A stretch of DNA of 64,000 nt, taken from contig CAWIJL010000005.1 in assembly GCA_963836405.1 (NCBI GenBank), forward strand, positions 124,001-188,000, read 5' to 3'. The notes under the pieces were generated by a model. That model worked only from the letters and a program-made list of their open reading frames with translations, ran no database searches and was not told the DNA's origin. Position numbers and translations under genes: made by a program. Position 1 is the first letter of the stretch; each line of letters begins with the position of its first letter. The DNA comes from CAWIJJ01 sp963836405 (GTDB lineage Bacteria; Acidobacteriota; Terriglobia; Bryobacterales; Bryobacteraceae). Below, piece by piece: positions 10,257 through 20,222 of this stretch.

Positions 10257-11285
10257 TTACGCGTTCACCGTCTCGCCGGCGTACCGCGCGGCCATGTCCG
10301 CAAGCGGAATGGGAGCGTAGTCGTTGGCGTGGCCGGCCTGGCCGAATTGCGTCATGCGCTCGGCAACCACTCTCTTCATGGCTTCGCGCGCCGGTTTCAG
10401 GTAGCTGCGCGGATCGAACTCTTCCGGCTTCTCCATGAACACCTTGCGGATCGCGCCGGTGATCGCCAGCCGGTTATCGGTATCGACGTTGATCTTGCGC
10501 ACGCCGTTCTTGATGCCGAGCTGGATTTCCTCCACCGGCACTCCGAACGTGGGCTTCAGCTTTCCGCCGTACTGGTTGATGATGTCCTGCAATTCCTTCG
10601 GCACGCTGGAAGAGCCGTGCATCACAAGGTGCACATTCGGCAGCCGCTTGTGGATTTCGATCAGCACTTGCATCTTCAGCGTTTCGCCGGTCGGCTTCTT
10701 GGCGAACTTGTACGCGCCGTGGCTGGTGCCGATGGCGATGGCCAGCGCGTCCAGTCCGGTCAGCTTTACGAACTCCTCCGCCTGCGCGGGGTCGGTCAGG
10801 TGGCTGAGCCCGTCGAGGCCGGCGCCGTGTCCGTCTTCAATTCCGCCCAGGCAGCCGATCTCGCCTTCCACCGTGATGCCCTTGGCGTGCGCCATCTCCA
10901 CTACCTTGCGCGTCGCCTCCACGTTGTACTCGAAGCTCGACGGCGTCTTGCCGTCCGGCATCAGCGAGCCGTCCATCATCACGCTGGTGAAGCCCATTTC
11001 GATGGCGCTCTGGCAGGTCTCCACGCTGTTGCCGTGATCCAGGTGCAGCACCGTTGGAATCTCCGGATAGACCTCGGTTGCCGCCACCATCAGGTGATAC
11101 AGGAAACGGTCCTGCGAATAGGCACGCGCGCCCCGGCTGGCCTGCACGATCACCGGCGACTTCGTCTCCTTGGCCGCTTCCATGATCGACTGAATCTGTT
11201 CCATATTGTTGACGTTGAATGCGCCAACACCATATCCGCCCTTGGCCGCCTCATCGAGGACCTGCCGCATCGAAACTAGTGGCAT
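10257..11285 (-). CDS. fba: Class II fructose-1,6-bisphosphate aldolase
   Basis: A 342-residue, full-length cytoplasmic class II (zinc-dependent) aldolase. It cleaves fructose-1,6-bisphosphate to dihydroxyacetone phosphate and glyceraldehyde-3-phosphate, in glycolysis and gluconeogenesis. Key features are HLDHG at residues 81-85 (catalytic Asp83 and zinc-ligand His84) and GTSHG near residues 186-190, with zinc and phosphate-binding segments following (VMHGSSSVP, INVDTDNR). The length and motif spacing fit the longer subtype found in proteobacteria with Calvin-cycle-type enzymes. The ATG at 11285 is preferred over an upstream extension because AAGGAG sits at proper spacing and homology begins there. 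It is divergent from the phosphoglucomutase gene. Confidence 0.95.
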   Translation of the reverse strand: MPLVSMRQVLDEAAKGGYGVGAFNVNNMEQIQSIMEAAKETKSPVIVQASRGARAYSQDRFLYHLMVAATEVYPEIPTVLHLDHGNSVETCQSAIEMGFTSVMMDGSLMPDGKTPSSFEYNVEATRKVVEMAHAKGITVEGEIGCLGGIEDGHGAGLDGLSHLTDPAQAEEFVKLTGLDALAIAIGTSHGAYKFAKKPTGETLKMQVLIEIHKRLPNVHLVMHGSSSVPKELQDIINQYGGKLKPTFGVPVEEIQLGIKNGVRKINVDTDNRLAITGAIRKVFMEKPEEFDPRSYLKPAREAMKRVVAERMTQFGQAGHANDYAPIPLADMAARYAGETVNA

Positions 11286-11381
11286 GTTTAGTAATCTCCT
11301 TGTAGTATTCCGCCCTGAATCTCTGAAAGACGAAGCTAACACGATTGCCCGCAACCGGGCAAGGCGCGGTAAGGTAAGTAC

Positions 11382-13046
<1,665 letters not shown>

Positions 13047-13081
13047 TCCACTACGGCCAGTTACACGCTCGGATTTTCAGC

Positions 13082-13966
13082 ATGATCCGTCTCGCGGCGG
13101 CGCTTGCTGCCATCTCGATCGTGTCCTCCGCGTGGGCGGGCGATAAAGAACAGAACGACAAGTTCGAGCCGTCCCGCAGTGTGAATTTGTACTCTCTGGC
13201 GCAGGAACGGCAGCTCGGCCTGCGGCTGGCCCGCGAAGTGGAACGCGAGGTCCCCATCCTTTACGACCCGGTGGTTTCCGAATACGTGAATCGCATGGGG
13301 CAGAACCTGGTGCGGCAGATCGGCTCGCAAATGGCGTTCACCATTAAGGTGATCGATTCGCCGGACGTCAACGCCTTCGCATTGCCCGGCGGCTTTTTGT
13401 TCGTGAATACCGGGATGGTTCGCAGCGCGCACAGTGAAGCCGAACTGGCGGGCGTTCTGGCGCACGAAATCGCGCATGTGGTGGCACGCCACGGCACCCG
13501 GCAGGCCACGCGCAGCCAGATCCTCGAGTACACCAAAGTGCCGCTGGTCTTCCTCGGCGGATGGGCCGGCTTTCTCGCCGGCATGGCCATGGACACCGCA
13601 GTTCCCGAGGGACTGTTCCGTTTTTCGCGCGGCATGGAACGCGAAGCCGACCGGCTGGGCCTCCATTACCTTTATCAATCCGGCTACGATCCGGTGGCTT
13701 TCATCGACTTTTTCGAGCGCATGCAGATATCGGAAAAGGAGAAGAAGGGCGCCGTGGCCCGGCTCTTTTCGAGCCACCCGTTAACCCGCGACCGCATCCG
13801 CCGCGCGCAAAAGGAGATCCAAAAGGAATTCACCCCGCGCAATCGATATGTGGTCGATACGTCGGAGTTCCAGGAAATCCGCGGGCGGCTCAACCGGAGG
13901 GCCAAAAGACCCGATGCCATCGTGGTCGTGCACCTGAACGACGCCGACGACCCGCGTCTGAAGTAG
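13082..13966 (+). CDS. M48-family metalloprotease (BepA/Oma1-like), exported
   Basis: A 294-residue protein with a signal peptide (cleavage near AWA-G, residue 19) and an M48 peptidase domain. The zinc motif HEIAH is at residues 128-132, preceded by the family block DSPDVNAFALPGGF and followed by SRGMEREADRLG, which carries the third ligand region. The C-terminal segment FSSHPLTRDRI is the conserved end of the M48 core. Periplasmic members such as BepA degrade misassembled outer-membrane proteins; the TPR repeats of BepA are absent here, so this is a short form. It follows the phosphoglucomutase gene by about 35 bases but has no functional link to it. It converges with the large chemoreceptor-type kinase gene, only two bases apart. 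Confidence 0.9.
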   Translation: MIRLAAALAAISIVSSAWAGDKEQNDKFEPSRSVNLYSLAQERQLGLRLAREVEREVPILYDPVVSEYVNRMGQNLVRQIGSQMAFTIKVIDSPDVNAFALPGGFLFVNTGMVRSAHSEAELAGVLAHEIAHVVARHGTRQATRSQILEYTKVPLVFLGGWAGFLAGMAMDTAVPEGLFRFSRGMEREADRLGLHYLYQSGYDPVAFIDFFERMQISEKEKKGAVARLFSSHPLTRDRIRRAQKEIQKEFTPRNRYVVDTSEFQEIRGRLNRRAKRPDAIVVVHLNDADDPRLK

Positions 13967-13968
13967 CG

Positions 13969-16900
13969 TCAGGACTTCGACCGCTCCAGCGCGGATGCGA
14001 TCGCCTCCACCAGCTCCTCGGCCGTATAGGGTTTTTGCAGGAAAGATGCCGGCCTGGACCTGCCGAATTTCCGGGCCGCCTCGCTCCGGTCAAACCCGCT
14101 CGACAGGATGATCGGAACCTTGGGATTCAGCTTCTTCAACAGCGGCAGCGCCTCTTCGCCTCCCATCACCGGCATTTGAAGATCCAGCACTACCGCTGAA
14201 ATGATGCCGTTGTGCTCGCGGAACAGGTCCACGCCCGCCCGGCCGTTTTCGGCCGTGATCACTTTGACCTTCTTCCGCGACAGAACGCTCTCGGCAAGAT
14301 TCCGGATGGTCTTCTCGTCGTCGATCACCAGCACCGTCGAGCCCCCGGCAATTGCGGCGCGATTAGGGGCGGGCCGTTGCTGGTCGGCCGCGGCCCGCTC
14401 GGCGGCAGGCAGCAGAATCAAGAACGTGGTGCCGTGTCCCTTCGTGCTGTGAACCCGTATGGTGCCGCCGTGCCGTTTCACGATGCCCTGCACCGCGGCC
14501 AGGCCCAAGCCCCGCCCGGTGAATTTCGTGGTGAAGAAGGGATCGAAGATGCGCGATTTCGTCTCCTCATCCATGCCCGCGCCCGTGTCCACCACCTCGA
14601 GCATCACGTACGGCCCGGGGTGCGACGGTTCCGGGCGGAACAGGTCGGCCGCTTCGCGCGCGTCGATCTGCCGCAACGAAGTCCGCACCGTGAGGGTTCC
14701 CGGGGCATCTTCGCCGATGGCTTCCGCTCCATTGATCAGCAGGTTCATGACGACCTGCTGCAACTGGGTGGGATCGCCCTCGACCCGCGGCAGGTCCGGA
14801 GCCAATTCCAGCCGGACGTCCACCGACTTTGGGATGGATGTGTGCACCAGCGGCGCAATTTCGTGGATCAGATCTCCCAGGTCGATCTGGGCGGTCACGA
14901 ACCGGCCCCGGCCCGCGTAGGCCAGCATCTGTCGCGTCAGGAAGCCTGCGCGTTCCGCGGCATCGACGATTTGGCGCAGCCTCATGCGCAGCGGGTTTTC
15001 GGGTGTAGTGTCGGAGAGCGCGAGGCTGGCATTCCCCAGAATGCCGCACAACAGGTTGTTGAAATCGTGGGCCACGCCGCCGGCCAGAAGCCCCAGGCTC
15101 TCCAGCTTCTGGGATTCCTGCAACTCGCGCTCGAATTTTTTCCGTTCGCTGACGTCGCGCATGTTGAGCTGAATCGCCCGGCGCTCGCCTTCGGTGTGCA
15201 GGGTTGCGATGGCCTCGACCTCCACATCCCGTCCGTCTTTGGTTCGCACGGTCAACGTATCGACGCGCAAAACTCCACGGTCGCGAATCTGGTCGATCAC
15301 TTCCCGAATGTTGGGTACCTGCTCGAAAGGCGGAGCTTCCCAGATCTTGCGGCCGGAGAGTTCCTTCAGGCTGTAGCCGAGCATGCGTTCGGTGAAGGGA
15401 TTGAGATCGAGAATCTCGCCCGAGTTCGCGTCCAGGATGGCGATGCCGTCGCGCGCCGTCTCGAACAACCGGCGATAGCGGGCCTCCGCCGCCCTTTTGC
15501 GTTCCGTGATGTCCTCGAACGCCACCAGGATCAGCGGCTCCCGATCCGGGGACAGCAACCGGCGCGCATTCAGCAGAAATGTCCGGACCTCGCCCTCCCG
15601 CCATTGCGGTCCGATTTCTATATCGTTGAGTTCCGGCACGCCCTGCTCCAGGCGCTCGAAGAGTTTCCGGATGCGCGGGCTTTCAAACCGGCCCCCCGCT
15701 GCCTCGAAGATCGTCTTGCCGGTAATAGCCGTCTCGGGCAACTCCATCGCCTCGCAGAATGCGCGGTTGGCCCTTCGCACCGTGAGCCTCGCATCCAGAA
15801 CCGCCAGCGGCTCGCGGATGGTGTTCACAATTCCTTCCGCGTAATCGCGCGCGTAGCGGATCTCGTTCATGCTGCGCTTGATGTCGCTCACGTCCAGCAG
15901 TTGCAGGACGGTGCCGTCGATCCGGTTGTCCGCGGTGCGGTACGGGCGCACGCGCATCAGGTAATGGCGCTTCTCGTCATCCTCCACTTCCCGTTCCGCC
16001 GGCTCCAACGTATCCAAAACGTGGCGCAGAATTTCTTCGAGGTCGGGAACGTTGATGCGCGGCTTCAGGTCGGCGATGGGCCGGCCGACGTCGGTGGCAA
16101 TCATGCGCAGGACCCTTTCCGCCACGGGTGTGAACCTCCGGATTCGCAAGTCGCGCCCGGTCATCACGATTGGCATGTTCATCGAACCGAGCAGGTTGAT
16201 CAGGTCGTCATTCGCCTGTGCCAGTTGCCCGTTGCGGCTCTGCATCTCCGCGTTGATCGTATTCAACTCTTCGTTGGCGGACTGCAACTCCTCCTTGGAA
16301 GTCTGCATCTCCTCGTTGGTGCTTTGCAGTTCTTCGTTCGCCGATTGCGCCTCTTCGTTGGTCGAGCGAAGCTCCTCGATGACCGATTGCAGGTATTCGC
16401 GCGTGGACCTCAATTCCTGTTTGAGCTTGGCGTTTTCTTCCTCGGTGGAAATCTCGCCGCGATCCTGCGCTTCTTCGGCGCCATGTCCGGTCGATTCCTC
16501 GAGCGTGGAAGACTCACGGGTCCGTCCCAACAGCACCAGGAAGTGCCTGGGAATGCCGGCGAGGGACAACGGGATCACGGTGATCGCAACGGGCCGTTCC
16601 TGGTCGAGGGCCATCGCAGCGCGGCTTTCGGCCACCACCGCCGTGTCCGTCCGCGCCGCCTGCTCGAGGGCGGTGCTCAACACCGCGCGCAGGTCGGGCC
16701 GGATCGTGTTCATCACGTCCGCGCCTTCCGGCTTGTCTTCCGTTACCAGGTATTCGGATACTGCACCGCGGAAGGCTGTGATGCGCCAGCTTTCATCGAC
16801 GACCACGCCCGACGGTCCGTACCGTGAAAGAACGACTTTGTCGACATATCGTTGCAGCCCGCCTTCGGGAGCGACCCGCGGAGCCGGCGGCGACGGGCGC

Positions 16901-18411
16901 CGGCGCTCCCGCGGCACATCGGGCAGGTCCTCCTGCGCCTGAAGCGGCAGGTGCGCAGCGGTGGACTTCCGCCGGTAGATTTTGCGCGGTTCGTCCACCG
17001 CCGAAAAATGATCGGCCATGCTCCCCAATGTTTCCGAGGGACCGAGGATGAGGCAGCCGCCCGGCTGTAGCGCGTAGGTGAAGGTGGCGGCCACCCTTCG
17101 TTGCAGCGAAGGAGAGAAATAGATCAGAAGGTTCCGGCAGCTGATTACATCCATTCGCGACAGGGGCGGGTCCTTGGCCAGATTGTGCCGGGAGAAAATG
17201 CACATATCGCGAATACCGCGGCTGACCTGATATCCCGCGTCGGCACGCACGAAGAAGCGCCGCAAGCGTTCCGGCGACACGTTCAAAACGGCACTTTCAC
17301 TGTAAATGCCGCGCCGGGCGGTCTCGATGGTTCTTTCGCTCACGTCGGTGCCGAACATCTGCACCGTGCATTCGAGCTCGTTGGCTTCCAGGAACTCGGT
17401 CAGGGTGATCGCCATGGAGTAGACTTCCTCGCCGGTGGAGCATCCCGGAATCCAGGCGCGCATGGTGTAAGGCTGCTTGCGATTTTCGAGAATCGAGGGA
17501 AACGCCAGGCGCTTGGCAGTTTCGAATACCTCGCGGTCGCGGAAGAACTCGGTGACATTGATCAGCAGATCGTCGAACAGCGCCTCGACCTCGCCCGCGT
17601 CCTTCTGAACAAGCCCGAAGTAGTCGTCGAGCGATTCCGATTTCCGTACCAGCATGCGACGGTTCAACCGGCGGGCGATGGTAGGCAGCTTGTACTGGTT
17701 GAAATCGACCCCGGTGTGGTGCCGCAGCAAAGCCAGCAGGCGGTGGAGCGTGGTGCCATCGCCCGTGGCCGGAGTATCGTCCAGGAACTCTGGGCGCTGC
17801 ACGATCGCAGCCAGCTCCTCCGCAATCTGCCGCGGTGAAAGCACGAAATCCACCACGCCGGCCGCCACCGCGCTACGCGGCATGCTGTCGAATTTGGCGG
17901 TCTGGTTCTGCGCAAATGTGATGCCGCCTTCGCCCTTGATGCGCTTCAGGCCCAGCGTCCCGTCAGTGGCGGTTCCGGATAAAACGATCCCGATGGCGCG
18001 ATCGCGAAACTCCTCGGCCAGCGACTCGAAGAAAATGTCGATCGGCTTGAAGAATTCCGGCGGCCTCGCCTCCTGCACCAGGTGTCCCTTGCGCACGCGC
18101 AGAGTGGTGTTGGGCGAAATGATATACACGTGATCGGGCTCGATTTGAACCGCATGGTCGACCGGCACTACGTTCATGCTGGTTTTACCGGCAAGCAGTT
18201 CGGGGAGCACGCTTTCGTGGTGGGGATCGAGGTGCTGGACCACCACGAACGCCATTCTCGAATTGGCGGGCAGGTGCTGCAGCAGTTCGCTGAGAGCTTC
18301 CAAGCCACCCGCCGACGCGCCTACGCCGACGACGATCAGTCCGTCGGGCTGAATGCTGGCCCTGTCAGGCAAAAACGGCTTTTCGTCCCACCATTGATCG
18401 GCAGTGTCCAT
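13969..18411 (-). CDS. CheB-CheR-PAS-histidine kinase-receiver hybrid protein
   Basis: A 1,480-residue cytoplasmic signalling protein. In order: CheB methylesterase domain at 22-205 (triad Ser33 in GASAGG, His60, Asp150), CheR methyltransferase at about 215-480 (WIPGCSTGEE SAM motif near 320), a long coiled coil at 655-735 made of repeated STNEE/SANEELQ units, three PAS domains (about 735-850, 855-975, 980-1095), a kinase dimerisation domain with His1115 in GGVAHDFNNLL, an HATPase domain to about 1340 and a C-terminal receiver with Asp1410. No chemoreceptor or CheA gene is nearby, so it is probably a stand-alone sensor in which CheB/CheR act intramolecularly or on distant receptors. An ATG at 18411 has GGAG about ten bases upstream; the in-frame ATG at 18420 is only three or four bases from that site. 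Confidence 0.93.
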   Translation of the reverse strand: MDTADQWWDEKPFLPDRASIQPDGLIVVGVGASAGGLEALSELLQHLPANSRMAFVVVQHLDPHHESVLPELLAGKTSMNVVPVDHAVQIEPDHVYIISPNTTLRVRKGHLVQEARPPEFFKPIDIFFESLAEEFRDRAIGIVLSGTATDGTLGLKRIKGEGGITFAQNQTAKFDSMPRSAVAAGVVDFVLSPRQIAEELAAIVQRPEFLDDTPATGDGTTLHRLLALLRHHTGVDFNQYKLPTIARRLNRRMLVRKSESLDDYFGLVQKDAGEVEALFDDLLINVTEFFRDREVFETAKRLAFPSILENRKQPYTMRAWIPGCSTGEEVYSMAITLTEFLEANELECTVQMFGTDVSERTIETARRGIYSESAVLNVSPERLRRFFVRADAGYQVSRGIRDMCIFSRHNLAKDPPLSRMDVISCRNLLIYFSPSLQRRVAATFTYALQPGGCLILGPSETLGSMADHFSAVDEPRKIYRRKSTAAHLPLQAQEDLPDVPRERRRPSPPAPRVAPEGGLQRYVDKVVLSRYGPSGVVVDESWRITAFRGAVSEYLVTEDKPEGADVMNTIRPDLRAVLSTALEQAARTDTAVVAESRAAMALDQERPVAITVIPLSLAGIPRHFLVLLGRTRESSTLEESTGHGAEEAQDRGEISTEEENAKLKQELRSTREYLQSVIEELRSTNEEAQSANEELQSTNEEMQTSKEELQSANEELNTINAEMQSRNGQLAQANDDLINLLGSMNMPIVMTGRDLRIRRFTPVAERVLRMIATDVGRPIADLKPRINVPDLEEILRHVLDTLEPAEREVEDDEKRHYLMRVRPYRTADNRIDGTVLQLLDVSDIKRSMNEIRYARDYAEGIVNTIREPLAVLDARLTVRRANRAFCEAMELPETAITGKTIFEAAGGRFESPRIRKLFERLEQGVPELNDIEIGPQWREGEVRTFLLNARRLLSPDREPLILVAFEDITERKRAAEARYRRLFETARDGIAILDANSGEILDLNPFTERMLGYSLKELSGRKIWEAPPFEQVPNIREVIDQIRDRGVLRVDTLTVRTKDGRDVEVEAIATLHTEGERRAIQLNMRDVSERKKFERELQESQKLESLGLLAGGVAHDFNNLLCGILGNASLALSDTTPENPLRMRLRQIVDAAERAGFLTRQMLAYAGRGRFVTAQIDLGDLIHEIAPLVHTSIPKSVDVRLELAPDLPRVEGDPTQLQQVVMNLLINGAEAIGEDAPGTLTVRTSLRQIDAREAADLFRPEPSHPGPYVMLEVVDTGAGMDEETKSRIFDPFFTTKFTGRGLGLAAVQGIVKRHGGTIRVHSTKGHGTTFLILLPAAERAAADQQRPAPNRAAIAGGSTVLVIDDEKTIRNLAESVLSRKKVKVITAENGRAGVDLFREHNGIISAVVLDLQMPVMGGEEALPLLKKLNPKVPIILSSGFDRSEAARKFGRSRPASFLQKPYTAEELVEAIASALERSKS

Positions 18412-18835
18412 CGGGAACATGCTCCGGCCCTACATAACAGTGAGGGCTCCGCACCTGAAATGCCCTTAATCATAGCAAATAGCAACTTGGCTTCCGGCCG
18501 CCGATTCCGCCGCGGAACATTTGTTACAAAACGCTCAGGTGCGGGCTGCTGCTGCGTCCAGTCTTCACGCCAGGCACAGGCTGCGGCATCCCGAGGTAAC
18601 GAGCGTCCAGCGGCCCTGGCGACCCTGCGCAGGTCCGTCGCGCGCGTTCGATCGGGCTGGCCTGTATGAGCGAGTGTCGATTCCCGATCGGGAATGACGG
18701 GCACGAAGTTCTGAGCGCTACCGTGCCCGACTTCGTGGCCGTCGTTTGGCTGCACTTTCAAGAGGACACCCCGACAGCGGGACGCTTTCAGGGCTGCTGG
18801 ACAGTGTGTCCAAGCCAGCGGAGAAGGCCTGAAAA
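18412..18835. other. Intergenic stretch with no recognisable gene
   Basis: About 420 bases without a convincing coding region, RNA gene or terminator. A 61-codon plus-strand frame at 18666-18851 has no recognisable motif and runs into the HigB relic in another frame. It presumably contains the promoter of the minus-strand kinase gene. Confidence 0.5.
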
Positions 18836-18946
18836 CATGGAATCAAACTGATCTTTTCTGAGCACACCAAGCTTTCGGATGGCCCGCACGTTGGGGAGTG
18901 GCGGGATGGCGACGCCTGCAATGTCGAAATCGTGGACTACCATTAG
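18836..18946 (+). pseudogene. C-terminal remnant of a HigB-type toxin
   Basis: The last 16 codons read EWRDGDACNVEIVDYH then stop, which is the hallmark end of RelE/HigB-family mRNA interferases (typically W-R-x-x-F-x-W-x-DGDA-x-x-VEIVDYH). Only about 20 residues before it are open from an ATG at 18836 and these do not resemble the toxin, so most of the RNase domain has been deleted. The antitoxin gene starts 12 bases after the stop, the normal toxin-first higBA order. The toxin should be inactive. Confidence 0.7.
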
Positions 18947-18957
18947 GGAGATGAAAT

Positions 18958-19263
18958 ATGGCCAGTAGCAAGAAGAAACTGCCCCCGGTACATCCCGGCG
19001 AAGTCTTGCAAGAGATCATGAACGAAGCGGGGCTATCCGCCAATGCGCTTGCTCTCGCCCTACGGGTTCCGGGAAACCGGATCACCGCCATCCTGAACAG
19101 ACAGCGCGGCATCACGGCAGATACCGCGCTGCGATTGGGCCGCTACTTCGGCACCTCCGCTCAAATGTGGATGAACCTCCAGGCCACCTACGATCTGGAA
19201 GCTGCGGAGGACACGTTGGCTGGCCAGATCGAGCGGGAAGTCATGCCGAGGCCCGCTGCGTAG
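18958..19263 (+). CDS. higA: HigA-family antitoxin
   Basis: A 101-residue XRE-type helix-turn-helix protein. The opening PPVHPGEVLQEIMNEAGLS and the core VPGNRITAILNRQRGITADTALRLGRYFGTSAQMWMNLQ are characteristic of HigA/VapI-type addiction antitoxins, which bind their own promoter and neutralise the HigB ribosome-dependent RNase. GGAG lies seven bases upstream of the ATG. The protein is intact while its upstream toxin is reduced to a C-terminal stub, so it is an orphan antitoxin that may persist as a small regulator or give immunity against related toxins. Confidence 0.92.
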   Translation: MASSKKKLPPVHPGEVLQEIMNEAGLSANALALALRVPGNRITAILNRQRGITADTALRLGRYFGTSAQMWMNLQATYDLEAAEDTLAGQIEREVMPRPAA

Positions 19264-19269
19264 AGTGGG

Positions 19270-19733
19270 TCACGAGGTCACCAGACCGGGGCTTTGTTGG
19301 AGGCTGGTCAACTCCCGCCGACCGGCATTCGATTTGGCCGCGCTCAACGAAGCGGTCGCGACCAATCGCGGATTGCTCGCGATGGCCTGCACCGCCTCGC
19401 CACGCAGGAGGCTTGTGGTCGTCGGGGCCGTCGAGTTGGATCACCACCGGACCCGTGCCGGAGGCCACGCCGCCGCCGGTGCGGTCGAGCTGGGGAATCC
19501 CGCACATGCCGGGAAGCGCCGCGCCGTTCGAGTATCCCGGCGACTGGTAGAGCGACCGCCCGACGGCACCGAAGACCGGCACCGCACCGATCCCCAGCAA
19601 GCCGCCCAGCCCGCCCAGAACGCCGCCGCTACCGCGAAGGCCCCCGCGCCGCCACCCGCGAACGCGACCTTCTGGCCGGTGAACATCTGCATCAGCATGG
19701 CCGTATGCCGAACGGTGTCGAAGCAGAGGCGAC
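19270..19733 (-). pseudogene. Frameshifted relic of a glycine-rich, possibly phage tail-type protein
   Basis: On the minus strand a coherent protein can be followed across two frame changes: FDTVRHTAMLMQMFTGQKVAF, a Gly-rich hinge (GVLGGLGGLLGIGAVPVFG), PGMCGIPQLDRTGGGVASGTGPVVIQLDGPDD, and after a shift near 19400 TSLLRGEAVQAIASNPRLV to LVTS and a stop at 19270-19272. The Gly-rich stretch followed by a short conserved tail resembles the C-terminus of phage tape-measure/tail proteins, but this is only a resemblance. No start is visible upstream and no other phage gene is nearby. Confidence 0.4.
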
Positions 19734-19869
19734 TGCGCGGGCGAGACTGGCCGCGAGATACGAGCAGTTCATGGGGGAGGGAGATCCGGCGAGGAAGATC
19801 GAAGTTGGCGAAGATCTGATTCGGGCCATCTTCGGGAGAGCCGCGATTGCCGAAGATCCGATTCGCTAA
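19705..19869 (+). CDS. Small uncharacterised ORF
   Basis: A 54-codon frame (MPNGVEAEATARARLAARY to AIAEDPIR) with a plausible amphipathic composition rich in Ala, Arg and Glu. The segment GDPARKIEVGEDLIRAIFGR looks protein-like rather than random. No ribosome-binding site stands out and no family is recognised. It overlaps the antisense relic, so it could itself be the 3' end of a lost gene. Confidence 0.3.
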   Translation: MPNGVEAEATARARLAARYEQFMGEGDPARKIEVGEDLIRAIFGRAAIAEDPIR

Positions 19870-19969
19870 TCTGCCTCGCCCGTTGTGGACGCACATTGTG
19901 GAGTGGGTGCGAGCGGCGGTGAGCGGCCAGCACGACAGCGGAGAGCATGCTACTGGATGACGGGCGAAG

Positions 19970-20197
19970 ATGAGGGAAGCAATTGACCGAATCGAAGTCA
20001 ATCCGGCTATTTGTTCCGGCAAACCCGTGATTCGTGGCACGCGCATCATGGTGCGGAACATCCTGGGTATGATTGCCGGTGAGTATACAATCGACAAGAT
20101 CGTGACCAGCTATCCGCAATTGTGCCGCGAGGACGTCGTCGCCGCCGTTGAATACGCTGCTGCCATGGTCGAGCAGGTTCAGGTCATCGCCCGTTGA
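19970..20197 (+). CDS. DUF433-family protein (VapB-like antitoxin type)
   Basis: A complete 75-residue DUF433 protein: it opens with IDRIEVNPAICSGKPVIRGTRI and contains LGMIAGEYTIDKIVTSYPQL followed by EDVVAAVEYAA, the canonical layout. DUF433 proteins are small winged-helix-like DNA-binding proteins usually encoded directly upstream of a PIN-like (DUF5615) toxin. No such partner follows here: the next gene, on the opposite strand, is the YbbP permease, so this is an orphan antitoxin-like gene. AGCGGAGAG and GGGCGAAG sequences precede the ATG but no strong ribosome-binding site is evident. Confidence 0.88.
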   Translation: MREAIDRIEVNPAICSGKPVIRGTRIMVRNILGMIAGEYTIDKIVTSYPQLCREDVVAAVEYAAAMVEQVQVIAR

Positions 20198-20222
20198 CTC
20201 TCAGAATTCCGCTCGATGCGTG

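Noticed and set aside
9120..11279. A long plus-strand open frame opposite the lactonase and aldolase genes
   Set aside because: It is antisense to two well-supported genes; high GC content keeps stop codons rare, and the translation is His/Arg-rich with no domain.
14212..16827. An 871-codon plus-strand frame opposite the CheB-CheR kinase
   Set aside because: Composition mirrors the kinase gene in the opposite strand and no protein motif is present.
18666..18851. A 61-codon plus-strand frame upstream of the HigB relic
   Set aside because: No recognisable motif and no clear ribosome-binding site; treated as non-coding.
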